Assembly (NCBI GenBank): GCA_036172665.1
Contig: CM069870.1
Span: 24,650,001 to 24,714,000 of the forward strand
Direction: 5' to 3'
Origin: Prosopocoilus inquinatus
Taxonomy: Eukaryota > Arthropoda > Insecta > Coleoptera > Lucanidae
DNA length: 64,000 bases
Shown here: positions 1-10,353 of the stretch, piece by piece
Numbering within the stretch: the stretch's first letter is position 1
Layout: every line of letters starts with the position of its first letter
Translations under genes and position numbers: made by a program
The notes under the pieces: generated by a model
Seen by the model: only the letters and a program-made list of their open reading frames with translations
The model's database searches: none
What the model was told of the DNA's origin: nothing

Positions 1-1270
1 AACAACAAACACGAAAAAGTTAGAGAAAAGGCGATCGAAAAGTCCGATTACGTCAATTAAAACGCATCTCGGAAATTCGAAATTCGCGCGTGACAAATGA
101 CAATCGACGCGCCGAATTTGTTTTCGCGACTGTCAATCGAAATATGTCCGCGTCAGTTGAGACGAGTTTCAGTCTTTAAAAACAATCGATGAGAAAACTA
201 ATCGACGGTTGACGGAAAGCGCACAAATCAGTTAAAACAAACAAACGATAATCGCAGAAAATTTGAAATAAAAAAATTAACACGACCGACAACGGAAAGA
301 AAAATAAAACAAAAGACGACCGATAATTTGTTTGTGTTTGTCAAGGAGTTTCTCAATTAAGAAAAAAAAAAAACAATTCGATAACGAAAAATCAAATAAT
401 ATGCGATCGATTATTAAATATGTCAATTAGAGAGCGTAAAAAAAATTCAAATATATTCATCATAATATTTAAAAATTGTCACAAATTAAAAAAAAAATCG
501 AACTTATTAAAAAATGAAAAACAAAAACAGCAGACTATCCAGTCAATTAAAGTGAGTTTAAGAATTCACACGAAAAAGAAATGACACTTCAACACGAAAT
601 AGAGTCGTATTTTAAAAAAATGACAAGAAAATCCTGCCGATAACGAAGAAAAAACAAAACACGTTCGATAAAATTGGCCGCGTCAGAATATCGAATCAAA
701 ATAATTTCCAATGAAATTTACAATTAAAAAAAAAACAAAAAAAAACATAGATCGACAAGTAAAACCGATTATTGAACAACGAAAAAGCAAAAGAAAAAAA
801 TAAAAGACGATCGACAAATATGATCGCGTCAATTGAAGCGAGTCTTGGAAGTCAAGAATTCGCACAAAATAAATAACAATTGATACGAATTTGAATTAAG
901 AAACAAAAAAACAAATTGATAAGAAAATAGTGTCGAACGACGAGAAAAGAACAGCGTCGGTTTAAAGACTATAAACAATTTTCTTGAAACAAAAAACAAA
1001 AACAAAACAAAATACAATCGATAAAATTGATTCTGTCAGAATCTCGATTGTAAATAACCTCCAATTCCGTAACAATTGACAATCGCCGGAAATTTCAAAT
1101 TAAAAACCTAGATCGTCAAGTAATCATTATTGATTAACGAAAACGTAAAAACAAAAGACATCGACATGAAATATGATCGCGTCAATTAAAGCGAGACTCA
1201 GAATTCGTACAGAATAAACGACAATCGACACGAATTTGAATACGAAAAATACGAAGAATTTTATGGACAA
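1..1270. repeat. Degenerate tandem array, about 355-bp unit
   Basis: A-rich plus strand with repeating words. The phrase GCGTCAATTRAAGCGAG followed by an AGAATTCGCAC-like string recurs near 49, 150, 540, 824 and 1179. The last two units align over most of their length (about 661-835 against 1016-1189, offset 355). Between these words lie A-rich tracts with CAAAAGACGACCGAT-like motifs (310-324, 802-815, 1153-1166). Short open frames on the minus strand here are low-complexity (F/L/S-rich) and not credible genes. No family was recognised. Confidence 0.65.
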
Positions 1271-3020
1271 TCGAAATTTGACATCATATATATGGTGTGC
1301 CATTTTAAATAAAAAAAGCCGCATCCACCATTTTGATTCAGCCTGTAGAGCTGAAAATAAAATTTAAAACAAAAAGGTCTTGAAACTGTTTTTTTCTATC
1401 TCCAGTAGTTATCGAGATATTGCCCGGGAATACAGTACAGGGACACCCTGTACAGAAACTTAAAAAAATAAAATCAAATCAAGCAATTTTAAACATCGAA
1501 AATGGTATTCATGCAAAATAATAGTTACATAGGAGGGAATAAATAAAGACAAGGTGTTGAGGAAACCTCAGTTGCAGTGTTAAAGGAATTAGAACAAGAA
1601 ACTAATTATGTACATACAGTCAAGGGGAACTTTTTATTATTGGCGGAAATGACGTTACTTCTAAGAGAAGGATCGGCACATACCACACACTCATAGATCG
1701 ACAAATTGGTGGCAATGCGTCAGCGTCTTATCTCATTCTATTAAAAAAAGTGTGAATGCTCAACAAAAAGCAGAACGAAAAACCGTATGCCATCAAATAG
1801 ACTATCTATGAGCAGCACGCTTCAACTAAACTCATTAATATCAAATGGCGCCTCTTAAGACGCGACGCCTTCGGCGGTCATCTCTTCTTACCTACCATGT
1901 TCTCACGCATGCCGGAACACGATTTTCCTTCCATGATTTGTGTACATACCTACCTCTGTGTACATACAACATACGTACGTAATTCGCCAAAAGCCAAAAA
2001 ATAAAAACAAAATCGCAAATAATTAATCTTCTGGTCGTATAACGACGACGGTAATTACGAAATTTTCTTCAGCTTTACATGCGCGGCTAATAAAGATACC
2101 TACGGCGGGCGGCGGGGTCTCTCAGTCTCAGTTAATTTACAAATTGCTCTTCCGTGATCGTAATAAACATAAATGACCGTCATTACATAGCTGTACTATT
2201 CGCAGGAGTTCAAGAAGATAGAGGAGAACGCAATCAAAGTAGACCATCGGCTCGGCCTGTGTGTCTTACATATATTTTATGGCGAAGATGTGCGGGAGAT
2301 TTCAATGCCAGCGCAAGCGAGGGGAATCCTGAGGGCTGTTTTTGTTACCATATCGAAACTTTTTTTACAAGCTTGTTGTCACTTCCCAAGTGAACACAAA
2401 TACTTTAATAAATTCTCATAAATATTTACAAAGCATTTTTATGCTTTATTAAGTTCTTGTAAATGTTTATAAAGCATTTTTGGTTACTTGGGTTGTTGCA
2501 TGTATTTTCGTATTGAATAGATAAAACAGCGACACCCTACGATCGCTTTTTGACCTAACATTGCATAAGGATTGACAAATTGAAGCGGGTTTGCTACATA
2601 ATAAGTCACCCCATGCAAGGTAGCCATGCTTGATGTCGGTCGAAGCATAATGAAAAGCATGTCTGACACAGCTGTACAGACGCTGCTCGAGAGTTTCATT
2701 GCAAACAATTTTTTGTTTTCGTATTGTTCGGAAAAAAAGTCCAAGCTCTAAAAAGCAAGAAACCAAGAACAACAGTTCAAGTCGTGACATTTCGCGGTCT
2801 AATTTCGAAATAAAATTATGTTATTTTTTTGACAGCACGCAATCGATTGATTTGCCGGTGCCTAAAAGGCCACCCGCAAAAATCTGTAGAATTTGGTAAT
2901 TAAAAAAAAACTGTTGGAAGCAAGGGAATCCTCGAGCATTGCCTGGATAGCTGTTTTGGCCTCGTTTGGGGGCTCTCCAGTAGAAAGTTGCAATCTAAAT
3001 TAATAAACCAGCAGGAAATT
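1271..3020. other. Gene-free stretch, no supported gene
   Basis: Mixed AT-rich DNA with a CpG-richer patch around 1840-1920 (AAATGGCGCC at 1843-1852) and another near 2105-2350. A short palindromic string, GTACAGGGACACCCTGTAC, lies near 1435-1456; ends of this type are common on mariner-like MITEs, but I could not delimit an element. Open frames of 79-107 codons in this stretch begin at non-ATG codons or lack any recognised domain. Confidence 0.5.
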
Positions 3021-3251
3021 TCCCTATTACGTATTACTGGCAGGAAATTTCCCTGTTATGTATTATGGGCCGGTTTCATAATCGAACTAAAGGAGACTTT
3101 AAAATAAAAGTCACAGTCAGATGTCAAAACAAATACATCATATTTTCACATAGGAATGTGACTTTTATTTTTAAAGTCTCCTTTAGTTCGATTATGAAAC
3201 CGGCCCTTAATACATAACAGGGAAATTTCCTGCCAGTAATACATAAAAAGG
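3021..3251. mobile_element. Nested palindromic MITE, PIF/Harbinger-like ends
   Basis: The core at 3067-3206 begins GGGCCGGTTTCATAATCG and ends with its reverse complement. Arms of about 48 bp, including AAAGGAGACTTTAAA, enclose a loop of about 40 bp. The core sits between TTA trinucleotides (3063-3065 and 3207-3209), consistent with a 3-bp TWA target. A second inverted repeat lies outside it: the left flank (TATTACTGGCAGGAAATTTC near 3035) is mirrored on the right (near 3211-3245). The core is therefore either inserted at the centre of an older palindrome or part of a longer one. No transposase frame is present. Confidence 0.75.
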
Positions 3252-4079
3252 GAATTGTTACGAAAAGTCTATTGTTACGTTTTAATTTAAAATCGCCCAC
3301 GCCGCGACGGCGCCATTTCCAGAAAAATCTCGGTTGTTTAGATTTCATTTAAAATCTCGTTTTGTTGTTTTAACCTTTCCGTTCTTTTGTTTTATTGCTC
3401 GACGTTCGACTTCACGTTAAAAAAAATACATTCTGTAATAGACTGAGCTTAAAAAGCTATTTCTTTTCGTTTATGAAGTTGACCACTGTTTTGGAAATCT
3501 TATGTTGGCCACACTGTCTAAAATGATCGTGTAGGTGCCTGTTGTTCTAGAGGGGACCAAAGAGGTATTGCCATACTGGGCTTCTAGTAACTTCCACCTT
3601 CAAATTCAGCGTTGGTTGTTTTCGGTGGGTGGCTTTTTGGAGAGTGAATTTCCGTCTCGTCGCCCCATTTTGAATTAAGCAAGGTGCGTTTTCAATTGAA
3701 TGACTAACTTGCGTAATCAGACAAGTGCATAAATGGCAAATGTGTCAAACGTCAAATGATAATATAAATGATTTATATTTATTTTCAATAACAGGAAAAT
3801 TTAAATTTATAAATCGCCGATCGAACAAATGGGGGAAATAAATATTGGAAGTTTGGTGATAAAACTGCAACAAATAAAATTTTACTCGATAAGCAACGAC
3901 TCCCACTAATAATTACTTGGGAGCTTTTCGAGATTTTTTTTAATTAAAACGAAAAAAGAAAAGAAGTTGGGATTAAAATACTAAAAAGAGGACGTAAGTA
4001 CAAAGACAATCAAAAACACTGCAACAACCAAATACAACCTAATACAAAAAACAAGAGTAATAATTAGAAAACTGTAAAA
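3252..4079. other. Gene-free stretch, no supported gene
   Basis: Nothing with coding character. A GC-richer patch near 3290-3330 includes GCGCCATTT. Around 3630-3690 a less AT-rich segment ends in a donor-like AAG/GTGCGT, but without an open frame or acceptor I do not call an exon. Confidence 0.4.
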
Positions 4080-4990
4080 TCTAGCAAAACGAGGAAAGGA
4101 AGGAAAGAGAGAGAGAGAGCAAAGAAAATCACAAATTCAGTAGAAAAGAAGAAAGGAAAGAAAGTTCCCTACTACGGAAAACAAATCATTAACTAAATGA
4201 AGGCAAATGAAATTTTTAGAATGTTAACGAAGAGAAGATTCGAGAAGTTTCAAAAAGTAGTTTGAAATGGGTCTGCAAATGTGATCAAGCTGGTATCTGA
4301 AGGTGAAAAGAAAGTTGCAGCAATGATGAAAGCAAAGCAGAGAACAACAACTTAATTAAAAAGGGATTTAACACGTTCCGGGGGAAGATCTGGAAGTAAC
4401 GTTCCACGCACTTTTGTTGCGGTTCACGGTTATTTGTTTGCTTTGAACAACTAAATTGCACGTAGGTTAACAAATACGTAAAATGGCAAAAAGTGTCAAA
4501 TGCCTGCCCATTTACAATGAATACAAACGCAGGGATTCCTAATTCACATTTATTTTGAATTAGCTTTAATAACATTAAGGAAATTAAAAAAAAAAGTTTT
4601 TAAACTTTAACCGGTAACTAATAAAATTGGGAAGGAAACTTAAGCTAGCTAGCTTCGTCTGGAAAAAAAATTTCTAAATTGCGGAATAAATTAGGGCAAA
4701 GAGTAAAAAGATGGGAAAGAAAGTCACAAGTTCGGTAAAAACGAAGAAAGAAAAGAATTATTTAGAATGTTGTAATTCCAACACAACAGAAGATTGTGGA
4801 AGTTTCAAAAAATAGTTTGAAACGAGTTGGCCTGTGTGATCAAGTTGGTATCGAAAGGCGAAAAGAAAGATGTAACAGATGAAAGGAAAGAGCAACAACA
4901 ATTTAATTGAAAAAGAATCTGGTTCGCCCCGAGGAAGATCTGAAACTAACGTTCCACGCACTTTTGCTTTTGCGGTATATCGTTTATTGT
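4080..4990. repeat. Diverged tandem duplication, about 550-bp offset
   Basis: Two copies of a purine-rich segment. The phrase GAAGATCT...AACGTTCCACGCACTTTTG occurs at about 4384 and 4934. The sequence upstream of each also aligns: a GTGATCAAG(C/T)TGGTATC phrase near 4280 and 4838, a GAATGTT phrase near 4218 and 4767, and a CACAA(A/G)TTC(A/G)GTA phrase near 4130 and 4726. Open frames on both strands (for example minus 4285-4575 and minus 4758-5102) differ between copies by frame-disrupting changes, so shared coding is unlikely. Short (GA)n at 4101-4120. Confidence 0.7.
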
Positions 4991-6389
4991 TTTTTTTTTC
5001 TTCTAACGGAAGCTCTTCGATGAAGAAGAAGGAGATGATAATGAGATTGCAATGCATAAGGAGAAAGCACTCAGAAAAGCAAAAGCACGGCACCAGTGGC
5101 AAGTCGAGGATAATTTTTAATTATCAGTTTCTCAAAATCGCCATGTACTTTTTGGTTTTCGGAATCCGAGCTGACCTTTCGCCTTTCTTTCTTCTTCATA
5201 ACTGCAGCTGTAGTTTTAACTGCCACTGTTAGATGGGGACTGTTCGATGACAGTCACGAAAAGCAACAGTCACGAAGAAGTCTTTTACAAGAAAAACGAA
5301 ATGTCGCTAACTAGAAGAAATCAATGCGGCAATCCGGAAGCCGTAAAGAAGATGGACCACAGCCGCAGAAACCTTCAAGATTATCGTCCCCATACTCTGC
5401 TACATGAAATCCGGTTGCTATAAAAGAAGATAAACCATAAACGGTTTTGGCGAACGACAGACCGTTTCAGAAAAACCATACTGTATATGACCTATTCGAA
5501 TGGCACTCTTTTAATTCATCTACCGCAGTGAATTATTCTGCATTGCCTCTGTTAAGCAGTTCACCTTACCTCACTCTAGACTGACGAGTCACATTCCTCC
5601 ATTCCTTTTTATGAGCTTCTCCGAATTCTTAATTTCCACAGTTTTAATGTCTTCAGTTTTTTCATTTTGCCTTTGGTCTTTCTCTTGGCCTAACTTCCAT
5701 TTACTGACGCTTTTTACTAACCTCTTGGAGTCCTTGTTGTACGTGCGCTCAAACCATCTAAGTCTTTATTCTTAAATGGTCTTGACGATATCTTCTCCTC
5801 TCCCATTATCTCTCCAATTTCCTGATTGATTAGTTTTCTGTATTTTCTTTCTATCCTCTGTCTTTTTCGGTTTTCCTTCATCTTTATTGAAGTGGCGAAT
5901 GTAGCTGCTGATCGTCTCCGTGCTCTATTAATGACATCGACAAGCTGTTTCAGAAGAACTACTCGAAAAATGCAAATAAAAAAAAATATTTAACGGAAAG
6001 TTCGATGTGGAAATTCTAGAAGAAGAGAAAAATTACAACTACCTGAAGGTATTTATTGGCTTATTGGTACTCCTTATTGGTTGGAATGGAAAAAGAGGAA
6101 ATAAGAAATAAGAACGTATTTCAAGAAACAGGAAAGCTCTAAATGAGAACCAGTCCAACGATTTGATCGTATCTACAATTTGGAAGAAGAACAAACAATG
6201 GGAGGAGGCAAGGATAACGAGCAAGAGGAAAGACCTCGAACCTAGACCTAAGAAATATTTTTAAAAAGCAAAACAATAAGAGATATTAGTTGGAAGAAAC
6301 GAGATGAGGAAATTTACGTAGGAAGGCGAGAAAGACCACCAAGAGAACTTTGAGGAAGCCATTAGGATAGCTTGGATGCTTCAAGCCAA
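4991..6389. other. Gene-free stretch, no supported gene
   Basis: AT-rich with purine-rich and pyrimidine-rich blocks. A 117-codon plus frame (4879-5232) overlaps the duplication and has no recognised domain. Nothing else was seen. Confidence 0.4.
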
Positions 6390-6722
6390 CTTATTAGAAG
6401 TCTCTCCTCCTCAATGGTTTCCTTTTTCATTAATTACCATAACTGTTCTTCTCCACCTTTATTTCTATTTCTTCTTTTCAACAACTCATACCGAACTTAT
6501 TAGATTTCGTATTTGAGAGTCTCTCTTCCTCAATGATTTTCTTTCTCATTCGTCACCATAACTGTTTTTCTCTATCTTTTTTTATTTCTTCTTCTCAACA
6601 ACTAATATCCAAATTATTAGATTTCGTATTTGAGAGTCTCTCTACCTCAATGGTTTTCTTTCTCATTCATCACCATAACTGTTCTTCTCCATCTTTTTTT
6701 ATTTCTTCTTGTTAACAGCCAA
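6390..6722. repeat. Three-copy tandem repeat, 117-119 bp period
   Basis: The phrase CTCTC..CCTCAATGRTTTTC with CACCATAACTGTTCTTCTC downstream occurs three times. The TCAATG anchor is at 6411, 6530 and 6647. Units are pyrimidine-rich and similar, and the third copy is truncated near 6722. No relation in sequence to the 118-bp array at 32665. Confidence 0.85.
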
Positions 6723-8427
6723 TATCCACCAAAGTTGACCTAAGAAATAGACACCTATACTTCCATTTATTTGAATATGGGTATTTTTTTTCTGGTTAAA
6801 TTTGCATGGTCCCAAACAACAAAAAAAGACCTTAAAGCCGAAGGAACTAATGGAAGTATTCTTTTGTTTCTAGTCGTATCTTCAAAACTTCTTCTCTGGT
6901 GTTCAACTCATTCAGTAAGAAATGAAAAAACTGAAGAAAACAATTTAAGTATTAATCAATGAATACTGAGAAGAAACGAGCGAAAAACTTTAGTTCTAAT
7001 CAGCTAACGATAAATGGTAGATGGCGTTTGGTGAAGTGTTTTAGTAGACACGAATTTTTGGACTAGTTGTTAAAAATAGCAGTAAACAAAAAAGTGGCGT
7101 GGCTAATATGATTTGCGACGGTTTGGACAGAAATGGAGGTTGCCTTCAAATGTGACCGAAGAGATCTGCGTACGGTATCTAATAAGTCTGGAGATATTTG
7201 TGATCGGGAGGAATGATCTGCTGCAGTGGGTTCATCGTTCGCGAGGTCGTTGGTTGCATAGCACGCGAATCCGAACAATGATGGCTGTTGCAGATCGCGC
7301 CAGATTGCCACTGAGGTAAACGTAACGGTGTAAGAGAGTTCGACGTTCGCTGGGAATAGACGGAGTGCGCATGTTTCGTGTGATAATATGTTACCATCAA
7401 GTGCATTTACCCCTTTTCGCAGATGTGTGACGTTTCTAGAACCGCCTAGAGAGATGTTTATAAGGTTAAGAACGGCGTATATATGCTAGGTTATGTCATT
7501 GACCGAAATATGTGAAGCTCGTTGGGAATTCGACCGACAACAATCGTCGATTAATATTTCATTTCTTGACGCTACTCTCTTTACATTAATAATACGAATC
7601 GATTGTCATTTATTAATTGTATTCATTCGTCAGGGTATATTAAACAGTATAATCTGATACACAATGAAAGAAGTAAAACTAAAACGCCAAAGCAAGGATT
7701 AGGTCTTTAAACTCGTATATTGGTTGTGTATGTATGTATAATACCGTCGCCATTGATTCTTAAAGATTTGTAACTGATTTTTATGTGATTAAGAATAAGG
7801 ATATTAATGTTTCTCTTTTGAATACTGTGCTACCTAACCTGAGTACAAATAGGATTTGTGCCGAGGAAATTAACTTACACTACAGCCAGTCGCTCAAGTC
7901 GTGACGAATGTGGGTGTTTAACTAAGGCAATTAAAAATGCCGTCACGGCGAAAATCGTAAGACAATTTATTACCAGGGGTGTTCTGGTATGTATGGAAAA
8001 CAATCTGCAAATTGCACCACAAAACTAAACCGAGGCATTGTGGGGTAATTCGCGTTAAAAAATCAAATTATACTGCGACGAAGATATTGATCAAAAAAAA
8101 ACTTAGTTTCAACGTAATTAAAGCAGGAGAGAAGATTGCAAAACCTAGCATACACAGATTTTATTGTTCGCCACCCTATCTCAACTGCAAGGCAATTATT
8201 GCTATAGGAATAAAATAAGTAGTGACTTTTTTCTTTTAAATTTTGAATTTCCTTTTGACATTTCATTGAAATATCAAAAAAATTTTATTATTTTTGCTTA
8301 ATGTAATGTGAAGTTTCTTGAAAATTACATTTTCAAATGAAATCAAATCATTTATTTAAGTTTCGTGTACAATACAGAAGCTCTAGTCAATATTAAGGTA
8401 AAATGTATGATTAACAATTAAAGTACA
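6723..8427. other. Gene-free stretch with a GC-richer patch
   Basis: A less AT-rich segment at about 7000-7520 contains AGATGGCG (7019-7026) and overlapping short frames on both strands without recognised domains. It could be old LTR or regulatory DNA, but I found no boundaries. 7650-8427 is AT-rich with nothing recognisable. Confidence 0.4.
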
Positions 8428-9080
8428 TACACTGTGGTTATAAAGTAATACACCAAGCCAACAAAGCACCCTTAGCGTTGACTTTTTCGAAAAATATTCG
8501 GACAGGTCCATTTCAGTTTTAAAAAACACAATCTTTTACAACCAATTTTAATTTTGTCAGTTACCACTTTTGTGCCGTGACGTTACCGACTTTTTTTAGT
8601 GACAACCTATTTTTTTGAAGATGTCATTTGAAAGCATCCATTCTTCTGAGGACAAAAATGTTAATGAACGACTATGTTGCATAAGAAAAAGCTGGTCACT
8701 GTCAAGTGGTTGATGGAGATTTCCAACATTTATTTTATTTTATTAAGTTGCCTTTTATATTTATTAAGATTAAAAATCATATTTCCATTTTTCAATAATT
8801 TTTTTTTTCATTTTTTTTTATGCAACATAGTGGTTCATTAACAATTTTGTACTCAGAAAAATGGTTGCTTTCAAGTGACATTTTCAAAAAATAGGTTGTC
8901 ATTTAAAAAAAAATATGTCGATGGCGTCACGGCTCAAAAGCGGTAACTGACATAAAATTAAAATTGGTTGTAGAAGATGTCCTTTTTAAAATTAAAATCG
9001 ACATGTTTGAGGATTTTTCAAAAGTGTGTTTAGCTAAGGGTGTTTCTTCGCTTGGTGCGTTACTTTATCACCACACTGTA
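8428..9080. mobile_element. Foldback DNA element, mariner-like ends
   Basis: The left end TACACTGTGGTTATAAAGTA is mirrored at the right end, and the arms continue inward: CACCAAG, the TAGC(G/T)...GGGTG region, a 5'-TTTTAATTTTGTCAGTTACC-like segment and a GACAACCTATTTTT-like segment all have inverted partners. Total about 653 bp, bounded by TA. No transposase frame. It is probably a non-autonomous Tc1/mariner-superfamily element; the family is inferred only from the TA boundary and end style. Confidence 0.75.
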
Positions 9081-10234
9081 TAATAAAAAGCATTGCATCT
9101 TTCGTTGAAACGTTTCGTTTTAACAAGGATGAAATTTTCACGTTTCGTTCAAAAAAATTATTAATTTTGGGCGGCCCAGGTTAGCCTCGATCGCGATTAT
9201 CCTCAAGTCTGTACGCACCTTAGTGCTGCAGATTAGTGTAAATTTAAGAAAATAGAATTTTCCGCATACGTATTTTTTTACAATTTCTTATAAATTAAGA
9301 TGCCTCTGAATGGCACAGACATTTACCGCACATTTGATTTATACTTACTCCGAGGGAGGTCACAAAAAAGGACGACGAGGGAAGAGGGGTAAAATTTGCT
9401 GCGTCGGGGATTCACAGGAATCGAACATCATGCGATGTAATTTCTTTTAAGAGCCAAAAGAATGTGCCGATAGTTTTATAAAGTTAGAACCGGAAAACGG
9501 GTAAAACAAAAGTCGCCGGGAAGAAAACAAAAACAAAATATTATCGGCAAATTGTTGAGAAACGTCGATTAGCCATCGAAAAAAATGTACAGAAAAAAAA
9601 TCCCACCGAAATTGATAGACTTGCATCGATCCGAAAGCGGTGTAAGGCGTTTTTTCTTTGAAAAGCAAAACAAAACCAGATCGATAAGTTATCCGAAGAA
9701 AATTGGAAACGTCGAACTGCTAAGATTTCAACAAAAAAAATCTTCGACCTGTTAAGTCGGTATTTAATTAATTAAAGAAAAACAAAAAATAAATCAAAAC
9801 CAAAGGTCATCGGACGTATTTAGAGAAAAAGCAAAAAATTATTCAAAATTTATTACAGCACAATGCAAAAGTTTCGAGAGACAAAAACAAAAGACGATCA
9901 ATAAATTACTCTAAAAACAAAGGAACGAAGTGTTTACAGAAAATAAAAATTGTTCGTTAAAGATTGTCGAGAGGAAACAGTTGAAGGAGAAATCAAACTT
10001 AGATCGAGATTATAAAACGATCGTCGCTTGTTTTTGTCACTTTTCCAATTTCGAATCGGAAAAAAAAATTGACACAAGTGACAAAATAGACGCTGAAATC
10101 AATTGACGTTTCCTACCTGGAAATCGTTGCAAAACGAAATCAAATTTTAGAAATGAAAACAAAAAGGAGGAAATTGACAATCGGTGATTTTAAAAAACAA
10201 AAGATTCTTGAACCGGGGTTAACACTGTTAAAAA
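9081..10234. repeat. A-rich degenerate repeat zone
   Basis: The plus strand is strongly A-rich with recurring CAAAAGACGATCA-like words (9888-9900) and GAAAACAAAA tracts. There is no gene. The minus 9447-9668 frame is F/L/S-rich low complexity. Confidence 0.5.
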
Positions 10235-10353
10235 AATTTTGTTTTTTTTTCTTTTCTTTAACGTCTTTTCAAACGTCTTTTGTTTTTGAACCGGGGTCCA
10301 AAAACAAAAGACGTTTGAAAAGACGTTAAAGAAAAGAAAAAAAAAACAAAATT
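10235..10353. repeat. Near-perfect 119-bp hairpin
   Basis: A left arm of 53 bases (10235-10287) and a right arm of 54 bases (10300-10353) are reverse complements apart from one extra A in a homopolymer (9 T against 10 A). They are separated by the 12-base loop GAACCGGGGTCC. The loop sequence is partly repeated just upstream (GAACCGGGGTT near 10210). The arms contain CAAAAGACG, the window-wide motif. Such low divergence between arms implies recent formation. Confidence 0.9.

Noticed and set aside
3420..3690. Possible 5' exon with donor AAG/GTGCGT
   Set aside because: No open frame, acceptor or promoter element supports it; donor-like words are common by chance.
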